DNA of 42,933 bases from an uncultured Methanobrevibacter sp. (GCF_947170395.1 NZ_CAMVTE010000019.1:1-42933), one strand, 5' to 3'; positions 1 through 8,072 are shown, counted from the first letter of the stretch. Numbers and translations: made by a program. Notes: a model not told the origin generated them from the letters alone.

Positions 1-2
1 CC

Positions 3-194
3 TACTTCAAAGCAGGTAAAAAAGTCACCCTGAAACTTAATGGTAAAACCTACACGGCAAAAACCAATGATAAAGGTCAAGCTACTTTCAAACTTGATTT
101 GTCCAAGAAAGGTACTTATAAGGCTACTGTTAACTTTGCAGGAGACAATACCTACAGCGGATCAAGTAAATCTGTAAAGATAACAATTAAATAA
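3..194 (+). CDS. Adhesin-like surface protein, C-terminal end (partial)
   Basis: Only the last 63 codons are in the window; the gene begins before base 1. The visible protein is one beta-rich repeat of the bacterial Ig-like type found in Methanobrevibacter adhesin-like proteins. It has a KVTLKLNGKTYTAKT strand pair, then the linker NDKGQATFKL, then the GTYKATVNFAGDNTYSGSS strands and a final KSVKITIK strand before TAA. The alternating Lys/Thr/Gly pattern and the DNTYSGSS motif are characteristic of these repeats in large secreted proteins of gut methanogens. There is no C-terminal membrane anchor in this end piece, so attachment, if any, depends on upstream sequence. A hairpin terminator follows directly. 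The family is an inference from the repeat pattern; the specific ligand is unknown. Confidence 0.75.
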   Translation, partial: YFKAGKKVTLKLNGKTYTAKTNDKGQATFKLDLSKKGTYKATVNFAGDNTYSGSSKSVKITIK

Positions 195-232
195 GTGAGA
201 TTAATTTTTTCTCACATTTTTTTCTTTTTTTT
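195..232 (+). terminator. Hairpin/T-tract terminator of the adhesin-like gene
   Basis: GTGAGA (195-200) pairs with TCTCAC (210-215) around a T-rich loop. It is followed at once by a T tract interrupted by one C. The hairpin starts on the base after the stop codon, so it very probably ends transcription of the surface protein gene. Confidence 0.7.
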
Positions 233-499
233 AACTGGCCAGGATAGGATATGAAATTTTTTAATTTTTTATATATCCTTTTATTTATGAATATCAACAC
301 ATCCTTTCTTTATTTTCATATTATTTAGTTATGACCCTATTTTTTATTAATTCTTTTATTTATAACCATAAAGTTTATATGAGATGTTTTTCTCACTACA
401 CTTTTACAAAGTGGCTTCAACAAGTTTTAAATTTTAGATTAAACAATATATTATCAGTTAAAATCCTCCAATATAACTAGTGTTGGGAGGTAGATAAAT

Positions 500-628
500 A
501 TGATTATTTACCTGTATTTATTTGCTAATCGTTGCAGTTTTTCCTACAACTGTTATGGTGTTCTCTCATTATACTTTCTAAATGGAGGTGAGAATTATGG
601 ATTTGATTATCTTTATTATAGGATCATA
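500..628 (+). pseudogene. Small membrane peptide ORF, possibly frameshifted
   Basis: An ATG at 500 follows a good ribosome binding site (GGGAGGT, 485-491). The frame gives a peptide of about 42 residues starting MIIYLYLFANRC. The alternative frame over 505-582 encodes CIYLLIVAVFPTTVMVF and stops with TAA at 580-582, just before the next ribosome binding site. That reads much more like a transmembrane segment than the ATG frame does. One explanation is a small membrane peptide MIIYLYL...LIVAVFPTTVMVF broken by a single-base shift near 520. No family is recognised, and expression is unknown. Confidence 0.25.
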
Positions 629-683
629 TAGTTTTAACGTTATTTCAATAATTATTACTATAATTGATTTTAATATTCATTGA
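597..683 (+). CDS. 28-residue hydrophobic peptide with strong RBS
   Basis: The reading frame MDLIIFIIGSYSFNVISIII... (28 residues, TGA stop) begins five bases after a perfect GGAGGTGA (584-591), one of the best ribosome binding sites in the window. The peptide is almost entirely hydrophobic except for two Asp and a terminal His, consistent with one membrane helix. It directly follows the possible frameshifted peptide at 500-582. It is too short for family assignment and could be a small-membrane-protein gene or a relic. The strong SD is the only real argument for translation. Confidence 0.3.
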   Translation: MDLIIFIIGSYSFNVISIIITIIDFNIH

Positions 684-711
684 GGATAATCACTAATTTT
701 CACTTCATTAA

Positions 712-828
712 ACAATTAAATATAAATCTAAAAATATCGATGATAGTCTTTTGAAAGCATTTAATGTTTTCCCAGAGGTTTTTCCCTTAGATGACCACTA
801 TTTAATTGCCAATATTAAAAATAATTAA
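712..828 (+). pseudogene. Relic of an unknown protein (C-terminal fragment)
   Basis: An open frame without a start codon encodes DDSLLKAFNVFPEVFPLDD followed by HYLIANIKNN and TAA. Its amino acid composition (mixed charged and hydrophobic residues, Pro, Phe) is much more protein-like than the surrounding AT-rich sequence. There is no ATG, GTG or TTG with an SD upstream in this frame, and a stop lies just before it, so it is best read as a decayed 3' end. The family is not recognised. Confidence 0.25.
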
Positions 829-905
829 GTTTATATATGACATTCCATAGACTATTTAATCAAGAGACTTACTTTTAAAGTAAACCTCTAGAAAAGTATA
901 ATGAA

Positions 906-954
906 TTTAATGTCTGTAGGAATATTACATCTTAATTTGTAATAAGACATTAAA
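906..954. repeat. 49-base two-part hairpin
   Basis: TTTAATGTCT (906-915) is perfectly complementary to AGACATTAAA (945-954). Inside it, TATTACA (923-929) pairs with TGTAATA (938-944). The two stems are separated by a 7-base bulge on one side only. A smaller palindrome (TTACTTT/AAAGTAA, 869-883) lies just upstream. The structure could be a small RNA, a MITE relic or a bidirectional terminator; the sequence does not decide. Confidence 0.5.
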
Positions 955-1632
955 TTACACTTTTTCATAACACTTCTTTTTAATTAATTTTTTGTAGGCA
1001 TATTAATTTTTGTAAAGTAGAACACTACAATGCCAAACATAGCATGGATGAGGATAAAGTAATCCAAAGGAGTAGAATAAACCCCACCACTAATCTTCCA
1101 AACACACATTCCCTAGGAATAAATAAAACAAAAACATTTTTCGCCATTAAATAAAAATCAAAGGATTCAAAGGGATTTAAATTTTTATGACATTGCCAAA
1201 AAGAAAGAATACTCATCAATAACCAAAAAAGTATCCTCGCAATACTTCAATAAATATTAAAACATCATAAAGCACATAGATTAAATCATTTGAAAATTCC
1301 ACCAGATAAAAAAGACAATCATTAATTTTACAAATAAAACTATCCAAACCAAGAACATGTAAATTCTTAAATTAAAATCCAAACAATATTAAAAGAAAAC
1401 ATGAGATAAAGTTTTTAAAATTAATCAAATCTTGAAATAAGACTAGTACAAAAAAGACAATAATGTATTGTCAATGAAAGAAAAATTTTTAAAAAAAATC
1501 ACCTATTTTGCAAGTGACAATCAACGAAAAAATAGCTCTAAGAATTATAAATAAATACTACAAAAATAGCTGAAAAGTATTACTCCAATACCTTTTTATA
1601 CTATAAAATAAAATATAAAATATGCTAATGCA

Positions 1633-1728
1633 AATAAAATAAAAGTTCATTTAAACGTCCTTTAGGTGGATTCACTCTATTAATCACTCCATTTAACTAA
1701 AGCCTAAAGGCATGAACTTATTTTATTG
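1633..1728. repeat. Large inverted repeat in the gene desert
   Basis: The left arm (1633-1666) reads AATAAAATAA, GTTCAT, then CCTTTAGG. The right arm (1703-1728) is its complement with short unpaired insertions on the left side. The loop of about 36 bases contains GGTGGATT and AATCACTCC, which can pair further. The total is about 95 bases. This could be the ends of a miniature element or a structured RNA; no coding sequence accompanies it. Confidence 0.45.
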
Positions 1729-2144
1729 AATAAACTATTTTTACAAGAATTATTTTCAAAGATTAATTTGCTTATTTTATTTGAAAAAGTATTACTATTT
1801 TGAGCTTATAATTCAATATAATTATATGTTTGAAACCAAAAAATTATTTGATTTGAAAATACAAATTCAATGCAATATTGAACTGCAAACAAAAACATGA
1901 TTACAAATTCAAATTTAAATACAGTGATACAAAACAAATCAAACCATCACAAATGAATTTGCAAATATCACAACCACCAATAAACATCCGCATAACCATC
2001 ATGAAAAAGATGTCTTTATTTTAATTATAGCTATGATTAAAATATAATAAAGTAAATCAACTGCAATAATAAACAATTAAATTATAAAAATAAAGAAACT
2101 AAAATTCAAAATAAATAAATTAATACAGCAGCATATAGATTGGC

Positions 2145-2798
2145 TCATATTTTTTTAGAAATTTCATCAATAATGGTTTTTGCAATCTCTTTTTTTGAGG
2201 CCAATGGAACGGATAGGACCTCATCATCAACGATTAAAACCTCATTATTGTCCGATCCGAAATGACAGTCTGTTCTGGAAATATCATTGGCTACAACCAA
2301 ATCTGTTCCTGCATTGGAAATCTGTTTTCTTGCACACTCTATAATTTCCTCACGGGAAATGTTAAACTCGGCCTTAAAGCCAACCAAAAATATTTCAGGA
2401 TTGATCTTTTTAATTTGGCGAATGATTTTTGTGGTAGGCTTCAGATTTAAAAAAAGGGAACTGCTTGAATCAAGCTTTTTATCGGATTTTTGCCTGAATT
2501 CAAAATCTGAAACGGCAGCTGTTGATATGAAAATATCAAATTCAGAAATCATGCTTAAAATCACATCATTCATTTCGCTGCTGGTTTCAACATAAACAAC
2601 ATCAAAAACAGAAGGAATGTCAACAGTTACATTTGCCACAACCAGTTTTAAATCAGCACCACGAATATAAGCTTCCTTTGCAAGTTCCAAACCCATTTTT
2701 CCGGAGGACTTATTGGTGATTCCCCTTACAGAATCAATAGGTTCATAGGTTCCTCCAAGACTAATTAAAACTTTTTTTCCTTTAATAATATCAATCCT
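2145..2798 (-). CDS. coaBC: CoaBC, phosphopantothenate-cysteine ligase half (frameshifted from CoaC half)
   Basis: This is the C-terminal half of the bifunctional CoaBC (Dfp) enzyme, which joins cysteine to 4'-phosphopantothenate in CoA synthesis. Reading upstream from the stop, the frame carries KGKKVLISLGGTYEPIDSVRG then ITNKSSGKMG, the nucleotide-binding start of the ligase domain, then STAAVSDF, VGFKAEF and VVANDIS, all typical ligase motifs. The frame has no usable ATG or GTG before MGLEL, which lies inside the conserved domain, so it cannot be an independent complete gene. It continues from the decarboxylase half by a one-base shift at the T5 run 2798-2802 (A5 on the coding strand): deleting one A would fuse the halves as HKRIDIIKGKKV. 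The domain is otherwise intact, so the break is recent, a sequencing error or recoding. Confidence 0.85.
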   Translation of the reverse strand, partial: RIDIIKGKKVLISLGGTYEPIDSVRGITNKSSGKMGLELAKEAYIRGADLKLVVANVTVDIPSVFDVVYVETSSEMNDVILSMISEFDIFISTAAVSDFEFRQKSDKKLDSSSSLFLNLKPTTKIIRQIKKINPEIFLVGFKAEFNISREEIIECARKQISNAGTDLVVANDISRTDCHFGSDNNEVLIVDDEVLSVPLASKKEIAKTIIDEISKKI

Positions 2799-3303
2799 TT
2801 TTATGTAAATTAATTGCTCTTAAAGATTCCAGAACAATATCCTCTTTTGAAGGGAATTTGGCTTTTCCTTCATCCATGCGAGGATTTATGAAAGTTGCTG
2901 AACCTTCCTCCTTAATTTTGTCAATGTTTTCCTTTATTGCCTTAAACATTGAATCATGCATTGAAGGAACAAAAATAATTGGAGTATCATGGCCGTAGGC
3001 TGTGATTAATAAAGTGGATATGGGATTATCTGCAATTTTATGGGCAAATTTGGAAATGGTATTTGCAGTGGCCGGTGCCACTAAAATCAAATCTTCCTGA
3101 GAGTATTTGACATGCTCTATTTCACCGGTCAACTCTGTGACAACGGAATTTCCTGTTGCAAACTCCATTGAATTTGGATGGATAAGCTCACATGCAGCTT
3201 CACTCATAAAGCATTTCACTTCAACATCATTTCTTCTAAATTCACGAGCCAATTTAATAGCTTCGCTGGCAGCAACGCTACCGGTAACACATAAAACAAT
3301 CAT
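2791..3303 (-). CDS. coaBC: CoaBC, phosphopantothenoylcysteine decarboxylase half
   Basis: A flavoprotein domain of the HFCD type that decarboxylates phosphopantothenoylcysteine to 4'-phosphopantetheine. Visible motifs are IVLCVTGSVAASEAIKLAREF at the N-terminus (FMN-binding loop), the active-site-like HPNSMEF region, VAPATANTISKFAHKIADN and VPSMHDSMF, matching the PATANT and PAMH motifs of the family. The start at 3303 is supported by AGGTGTT seven bases upstream. The reading frame ends at TGA just inside the linker to the ligase domain, where archaeal homologues continue as one protein of about 400 residues. It lies 20 bases downstream of the PsbP-like gene, so it is probably the last gene of a three-gene transcript. 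Confidence 0.88.
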   Translation of the reverse strand: MIVLCVTGSVAASEAIKLAREFRRNDVEVKCFMSEAACELIHPNSMEFATGNSVVTELTGEIEHVKYSQEDLILVAPATANTISKFAHKIADNPISTLLITAYGHDTPIIFVPSMHDSMFKAIKENIDKIKEEGSATFINPRMDEGKAKFPSKEDIVLESLRAINLHKKD

Positions 3304-3323
3304 AATAACACCTAAAAAAAGAA

Positions 3324-3875
3324 TTAAGTAATTTGAATTTCTGACAATACAAAGTCAAAAACATACAAATTATCTTCAAATTGGTCGATTGGCGCACTGT
3401 ACATTATAACATAAGCCTGTCCACCCTTTTCAAACCAAATTGCCTTGTGTTCCTTTTCACCTGCTCCCTGGGAAGATGTGTAGATATATTCCAATGCATC
3501 CATACCACCTACAGAAACACTTCCGGATGAAATCAATTGGAATGAAGGGTCCTTTTGCATTGATTTATAACTTTGATTTACAGAGGAATAGAACTCACCG
3601 TCAAGTTCTTTCTTTTCAATGTTAATGTTAACCTGACCTACACCCAATGCATCAATGGAATCGATTTTTGAAATGGCCATAATGGAATAATTTGAAGTTG
3701 GTTCGGCAACACCCCAAGTGGAAGGATATTGGATTGTGATTCCTCCTTTGGACAATGTCAATACGCTTAAATCCTCATCAGCATTATCATCAGCACTAAC
3801 CACTGATACAGCAGAAATTAAAAATAATAAAAGCATTAGAGTTATTATGCTTCCTTTTATAAAATTATCTTTCAT
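3324..3875 (-). CDS. PsbP-related secreted protein
   Basis: 183 residues. An N-terminal signal peptide (Lys/Asn-rich start, then ITLMLLLFLISAVSVVSADD with a likely cleavage after VSA) directs it outside the membrane. The mature part starts with LSVLTLSKGGITIQYPSTWG, the hallmark of small PsbP/DUF1795-like domains, and continues with alternating strands (VNINIEKKEL, ALEYIYTSS, KAIWFEKGGQAYVIMYSA) and a final DFVLSEIQI helix/strand. Such proteins are common in Methanobacteriales but their function is not established. The AGGTGAT ribosome binding site precedes the ATG. It sits between the membrane protein at 3906-4628 and coaBC on the same strand with short spacers. Confidence 0.7.
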   Translation of the reverse strand: MKDNFIKGSIITLMLLLFLISAVSVVSADDNADEDLSVLTLSKGGITIQYPSTWGVAEPTSNYSIMAISKIDSIDALGVGQVNINIEKKELDGEFYSSVNQSYKSMQKDPSFQLISSGSVSVGGMDALEYIYTSSQGAGEKEHKAIWFEKGGQAYVIMYSAPIDQFEDNLYVFDFVLSEIQIT

Positions 3876-3905
3876 AATATCACCTGCAACAATGAATGGA
3901 ATTGA

Positions 3906-4628
3906 TTATCCATTACTTCCTCCGTTTGCTCCATTACTTCCAGAACCGCCAGACCCAGAACCTTGCTGGGAACCTGATTGACTGCTACTGGATTGTGACT
4001 GTTGGCCAGAACCACCTTGATTATTAGAATTACTGCTTGATGAATCACTAGGCTGATAACTGTTCGAATTATCCGTAGTGGTTTCCACATTTTTATAATC
4101 ATCATTGGTTGAACTATAATTATCATATTTAGATGTATTGTTGGTAACAGTAACCACTTCTTTAATTTCAGGGAATGCAGTGTCATCTACAATAGCTACT
4201 GTTTCAGAATTAGATACAGATCCAAAATCCAAATTAAAAATTCCATATGCAGTTCCTGCAGTAAATCCGATAACTAAAATCAACAATAAAAACAATTTAA
4301 AAGTACCGCTGTCCATTGAGGATTTTTTACTTTTGTTATATTTAGCATCAGACTTTTTAGGATTGATAATGTATTTTTGAACCAAATCTTGTTCTTCTTT
4401 TCTTTTGTTTTTGGTAGGTCTTCTACGCTGCTTTCTTCTGTTATCTGTAGATGGTTTTCCCTGCATGGATCTAATTCTTTTTGTAGCTGCCTTAGCATCT
4501 ATGGAATTTAACTTATCTTCATACTTGGAACGGAAATAACTGTATTTCTCTGCAGATATCTTACCGGAATTATAATCAGCTTCCAGATTCTTCATAACTC
4601 GCAGAAGTTTTTCTCTTTCATCAGACAT
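3906..4628 (-). CDS. Single-pass membrane protein with Ser/Gly/Asn-rich tail
   Basis: 240 residues in three parts. Residues 1-60 are helical and charged (EKLLRVMKNLEADYNSGKIS then AEKYSYFRSKYEDKL), resembling the short SHOCT-like helical hairpin. Residues 60-105 are extremely basic (KQRRRPTKNKRK). One transmembrane helix (FKLFLLLILVIGFTAGTAYG) follows, then an outside domain that ends in a low-complexity tail of Ser, Gln, Gly and Asn. The basic segment before the helix predicts N-terminus in, tail out. A GGAGGG ribosome binding site lies before the ATG. The function is unknown; it is probably cotranscribed with the PsbP-like gene 30 bases downstream. Confidence 0.65.
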   Translation of the reverse strand: MSDEREKLLRVMKNLEADYNSGKISAEKYSYFRSKYEDKLNSIDAKAATKRIRSMQGKPSTDNRRKQRRRPTKNKRKEEQDLVQKYIINPKKSDAKYNKSKKSSMDSGTFKLFLLLILVIGFTAGTAYGIFNLDFGSVSNSETVAIVDDTAFPEIKEVVTVTNNTSKYDNYSSTNDDYKNVETTTDNSNSYQPSDSSSSNSNNQGGSGQQSQSSSSQSGSQQGSGSGGSGSNGANGGSNG

Positions 4629-4688
4629 TCCTACCCTCCCTGAATTTATACATTGTAATTTTTATATAAACATTAATTTATAGTTTGC

Positions 4689-5492
4689 CTAAAATTCAGG
4701 ATATGAACCTAAAACTTTCAGGTAATATGTATTTTCTTCAATTTCTTTTAAAATATTCTGAATAATTTCATCATCCATGTGGCCGTTAAAGTCAACAAAA
4801 AACAGATATTTTCCCAAACCCTTTTTGGAAGGCCTTGATTCGATTTTGGTCAGGTTAATGTTATTTTTTTCAAATATTCCCAAAATCCTATACAAACCTC
4901 CTGGTTTATCCTCATAGATGGAAAATATGATTGATGTTTTGTCCCTACCTGTCCTTTTGTGGCATTTTTTTGAAAGAACAACGAACCTTGTCTCATTGTT
5001 GTCCATATCCTGTATATTGGACTTTAGAATTTCAAGACCATACAGTTCAACTATCTTTCTGTTTCCAATTGCAGCTTTCGAATTGTCTCCAATTATATCC
5101 TTGGCTGCTCTTGCTGTGCTGACGGCATAATGCTGTTGGAAATTGTGCTTGTTTACAAAATCCCTACATTGTGCCAGTGCCTGAGCATGGGAATAAACCT
5201 CTTTAATATCCTCCAGTTTACAGCCAGGATTGACAATCAGGTTCTGGTTAATCGGGATGATGATTTCCTTGAATATTTTCAAATCATATTTATGAGCCAA
5301 TGAATCCAGAGTAATTCCAACAGGACCTTCAATGGAGTTTTCAATTGGAACAACACCTAATGAACATTCATCCTTTACAACACTTTCCATAACGGCAGGA
5401 ATGGTACAGTATGGAACCAAATCATCTCCCAGGATGTTTGCAGCTTCGTGAGTGAATGTTCCTTTAGGACCTAAAAATGAGATTAATGTAAT
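4689..5492 (-). CDS. pheA: Prephenate dehydratase (ATT start)
   Basis: Converts prephenate to phenylpyruvate in phenylalanine synthesis. The catalytic domain shows ITLISFLGPKGTFTHEAA at the start, VPIENSIEGPVG, and NETRFVVLSK with the catalytic Thr-Arg-Phe. A C-terminal ACT domain (IFSIYEDKPGGLYRILGIF, ESRPSKKGLGKY) carries the GLY and ESRP motifs for phenylalanine feedback. The conserved N-terminus extends upstream of the first TTG (5420) to a TAA stop. The only start-like codon between is ATT at 5490-5492, seven bases after a GGGGG ribosome binding site (5500-5504). This gives 267 residues, normal for the family. Either ATT is used, as in infC of bacteria, or the ATG has been lost by one base change. 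Confidence 0.85.
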   Translation of the reverse strand: MTLISFLGPKGTFTHEAANILGDDLVPYCTIPAVMESVVKDECSLGVVPIENSIEGPVGITLDSLAHKYDLKIFKEIIIPINQNLIVNPGCKLEDIKEVYSHAQALAQCRDFVNKHNFQQHYAVSTARAAKDIIGDNSKAAIGNRKIVELYGLEILKSNIQDMDNNETRFVVLSKKCHKRTGRDKTSIIFSIYEDKPGGLYRILGIFEKNNINLTKIESRPSKKGLGKYLFFVDFNGHMDDEIIQNILKEIEENTYYLKVLGSYPEF

Positions 5493-5504
5493 ATTTAAAC
5501 CCCC

Positions 5505-5545
5505 TTAAAAAAAAATAAAAAAAGAGTATAGTAAAAATACTATAC
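5505..5545 (-). terminator. Terminator after the four-CBS gene
   Basis: GTATAGTA (5526-5533) and TACTATAC (5538-5545) form a perfect 8-base stem with a 4-base loop. On the minus strand it is followed by a T-rich run over 5508-5525. It lies just after the stop of the CBS gene and immediately before the pheA ribosome binding site. Confidence 0.7.
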
Positions 5546-5550
5546 CAAAA

Positions 5551-6351
5551 TTAAGATTCTAATTTTTCAATTAGTCTTAAAATGTCAGTTTGTGTAATGA
5601 TGCCCACTACTTTGTCATCATCAACAACAGGCAATCCGTTGTATCCTGTTTCCATGATAATTTCAGAAACTTCAGTAATAGACATATCCTTTGTCACAAC
5701 TGTTGGATTTTTTGACATAATGTCTTCAACCAGAACTTCCTTGATTTGAGATTTCTGGTATTTTTCAGGAACCTTTTTTCTAAAGTCAATGAAAGCTCTC
5801 ATCAAATCTTTGGATGTAATCATTCCAACAAGTTCCTCATCAACAACAGGCAATCTTCCAACATGGGATTCGATCATAAGTCTTCTTGCATGAACCAATC
5901 TTTCAGTTGAAGATACTGAAATCAATTCTTTAGACATTATCTCCTTTACAGTAATTTTATCGAATGCAATTCCTGATGCAAGAGTTACGAAATCGGCTTT
6001 TGATACAATACCCACCATTTTATCTTCTTCATTCATGACAGGAACTGAACCGATACCGTTTTCCAACATTAATCTTGCCACATCTTCCAATTGCATTGTT
6101 TGTGGAACTGTAAACACATCTTTAACCATTACAGATGAAATATGAAGTCTTGATGCAGGCATGCTTTCATATTTTGAAGAACCAAGCTTATTAGCTATGT
6201 CTCTTTCTGAAATAATACCAACCAATTCTTTATTATTAGTTACAGGCAAACGTGAAACGTTGTGTTTGCGCAACAATTTTAAAGCATCAGAAAGATTTTG
6301 ATCTTTGTCTACAGTAATTAAATCCTCAGACATCAAATTCTTAATTTGCAT
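5551..6351 (-). CDS. Four-CBS-domain protein
   Basis: 266 residues made of four consecutive CBS domains and nothing else. The repeats begin at MSEDLITVDKDQNL, MVKDVFTVPQTMQL, MSKELISVSSTERL and MSKNPTVVTKDMSI, each ending in a GIIS/GIVS/GMIT/GIIT strand followed by D. CBS pairs usually bind adenosine nucleotides (AMP, ATP, SAM) and act as energy or nucleotide sensors. With no catalytic domain attached, the target is unknown. The start has a GGAGATGAT ribosome binding site, and a second four-CBS gene lies 22 bases upstream, so the two are probably cotranscribed and perhaps form a mixed complex. Confidence 0.85.
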   Translation of the reverse strand: MQIKNLMSEDLITVDKDQNLSDALKLLRKHNVSRLPVTNNKELVGIISERDIANKLGSSKYESMPASRLHISSVMVKDVFTVPQTMQLEDVARLMLENGIGSVPVMNEEDKMVGIVSKADFVTLASGIAFDKITVKEIMSKELISVSSTERLVHARRLMIESHVGRLPVVDEELVGMITSKDLMRAFIDFRKKVPEKYQKSQIKEVLVEDIMSKNPTVVTKDMSITEVSEIIMETGYNGLPVVDDDKVVGIITQTDILRLIEKLES

Positions 6352-6373
6352 ATTATCATCTCCTATAAGTATT

Positions 6374-7309
6374 TTAATATCTTTTAACAGCGTTCAATAC
6401 ATCTCTTTCAGTGATAATACCCATTACGGCATCATCTTTAACAACCGGAACACCACCAATATTTTTTTCAGCGAAGAGTTCGCATAACTCTCCGATAGTC
6501 ATGGTCGGCTCAACAGTTATAGGGTCTTTGACCATAATGTCAGAAATAACTGTTTGTAAAACATCGGTTGCCAAATTGGAATTCAAATTATCAAACAATT
6601 CCTTAGCGTTTAGGAATCTAATGACATCGGTAGAAGTCAGGATACCTAATAATTTTTTAGCTGCTTTGGAAATGTCAGCTTCCCCACCAATAATAGGAAT
6701 TCTTCTTAAACCGTTTCTTACCATGATTTTGCATGCTCCTTCAAGAGGAGTTCCAGGAGTGGTAGTGAATACTTTTGGACTCATGAAATCCTGTACGGTT
6801 TCTTTACCAGCAACACCTGCCAGGGATAGTGCAATATCCCTTTCAGTTACGATACCTGCAAGTTTTCCATCAGCGTCAACGAGAGGTATAGCACCTAACT
6901 GATTAGCCAACATGGTTTCAATGGTTTGTCCAATTGAAGCTTTATTGGATAATGTGATTAAATCACGAGTCATAATTTCTTTAACTGGTTCGTTAATAGC
7001 TGCTAAAAAGTTGTCTTCGTATTTTTTCTCAATAATGTTGAATTTTTTTCCTCCACCAAAGAAATCTAATATATCCATTACTGTTACAATACCCAATAAT
7101 TTACCGGAACCAGGATCAGCAATTGGTAATCTTCTGAATTCGTGTTCCATCATTACTTTAGCAGTGTCTTTTATACTTTTTGAAGGAGGAATTGAAACTA
7201 CATCTCTAGTTGCAATAGCCATGATGTCTCCTTCTTTATCATGAACTTTTGTTTGACGTTCAACTGCGCCTGTATTTGATTTTCTATTAACGGATGTTTT
7301 GTCTTTCAT
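6374..7309 (-). CDS. Four-CBS-domain protein with basic N-terminal tail
   Basis: 311 residues: a charged N-terminal tail of about 28 residues ([20 protein letters not shown]), then four CBS domains beginning at [44 protein letters not shown] and [14 protein letters not shown], each ending in GIVT/GILT/GIIT followed by D or E. The start is placed at the ATG at 7309 because GAGGTG lies five bases upstream; the GTG two codons earlier overlaps that site. It is the first of two adjacent four-CBS genes on the minus strand. The arrangement suggests a duplicated nucleotide-sensing regulator; the partner protein is not shown by the context. Confidence 0.83.
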   Translation of the reverse strand: MKDKTSVNRKSNTGAVERQTKVHDKEGDIMAIATRDVVSIPPSKSIKDTAKVMMEHEFRRLPIADPGSGKLLGIVTVMDILDFFGGGKKFNIIEKKYEDNFLAAINEPVKEIMTRDLITLSNKASIGQTIETMLANQLGAIPLVDADGKLAGIVTERDIALSLAGVAGKETVQDFMSPKVFTTTPGTPLEGACKIMVRNGLRRIPIIGGEADISKAAKKLLGILTSTDVIRFLNAKELFDNLNSNLATDVLQTVISDIMVKDPITVEPTMTIGELCELFAEKNIGGVPVVKDDAVMGIITERDVLNAVKRY

Positions 7310-7370
7310 TTTCACACCTCAGTATATTGCATTTAAAAACAAAATAAAATCAATTTTATTAAAACAAAAA

Positions 7371-8072
7371 TTACTCAATATCCAAAACCTTATGGATTTG
7401 AGGAATGGTGGAAACTTCAAAATATTGCCCAACAATTTCAGAAAAATTAAATAATCTAAAATTAACGTTCTTCCACTCGGATAATGGACTGGAAGGTTGG
7501 ATAATTATTTTAAGGTCGCTTTTGTTTGAAATATTTTCGGATAATTTTTCAACTACCTCTTTAAATGACTTTATTTTTGTTGAAGGCAATATAACTACTT
7601 TACAATATACATTTATGCACTTCGCCATTAATAAATTTAGTGATTTAATCTCATTTAAAAAAATATTCTCATCAAAATCACCATCAAAATGCTCCGGCAA
7701 TTTGATATCAAGTGAAACGATGTCCAATTTATCGATTAAATCAATATTATCCGGCAAAGTACCGTTTGTTTCTAGCATAATCTTTAAATCAAAGTTTTTG
7801 CCAACCTCTGAAATAAAGTCAGGATATAGGCTAGGTTCACCTCCAGTAAATGAAATGGTTTTGCAGTCCGGAGTCAGCAGCTTATTTATCTCATCTGTGA
7901 CTTCATCCGGAGTCATCAACTTGCCTGACGATTCTGATTTACTGTCATTGGTGTCGCAATAGCTGCAATTCAGGTTGCAGCCCGCAAACCTTACAAAAAT
8001 TTGTCTTTCACCTATCAAAAGACCTTCGCCTTGAAAAGATGAAAATATCTCAATGATTGGAGCTTTCATCAT
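7371..8072 (-). CDS. queE: 7-carboxy-7-deazaguanine synthase, radical SAM
   Basis: Radical SAM enzyme that contracts 6-carboxytetrahydropterin to 7-carboxy-7-deazaguanine, on the path to preQ0 and archaeosine in tRNA. The cluster-binding motif C-x3-C-x2-C is seen at Cys32, Cys36 and Cys39 ([12 protein letters not shown]). It is preceded by the substrate-binding SSFQGEG and followed by the SAM-binding [11 protein letters not shown] and MLETNGT. At 233 residues it is a normal length for archaeal QueE. The start overlaps the queD stop by four bases (ATGA), indicating coupled translation. The order DUF366-queD-queE on one strand makes the pathway assignment secure. Confidence 0.93.
   Translation of the reverse strand: MMKAPIIEIFSSFQGEGLLIGERQIFVRFAGCNLNCSYCDTNDSKSESSGKLMTPDEVTDEINKLLTPDCKTISFTGGEPSLYPDFISEVGKNFDLKIMLETNGTLPDNIDLIDKLDIVSLDIKLPEHFDGDFDENIFLNEIKSLNLLMAKCINVYCKVVILPSTKIKSFKEVVEKLSENISNKSDLKIIIQPSSPLSEWKNVNFRLFNFSEIVGQYFEVSTIPQIHKVLDIE

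Larger units (their letters stand above)
233..2144. other. AT-rich gene desert with hairpins and relic reading frames
   Basis: About 1.9 kb without a convincing normal-sized gene. Long A and T runs dominate. The notable items are two tiny reading frames with strong ribosome binding sites near 500 and 597, a protein-like fragment at 712-828, a compound hairpin at 906-954 and a large inverted repeat at 1633-1728. No tRNA-like or rRNA-like sequence was seen. Such spacers are common next to adhesin genes in Methanobrevibacter and probably contain decayed genes; that origin is inference. Confidence 0.6.

Noticed and set aside
1025-1219. Minus-strand open frame of 64 codons in the gene desert, hydrophobic at the end
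   Set aside because: It starts at TTG without a ribosome binding site, its composition follows the AT-rich background, and no family pattern is visible. Possibly a relic, but not supportable as a gene.
3872-4186. Shifted minus-strand frame inside the Ser/Gly-rich membrane protein gene
   Set aside because: It runs in another phase through low-complexity sequence, while the real frame has the membrane helix, an SD and a consistent domain order.
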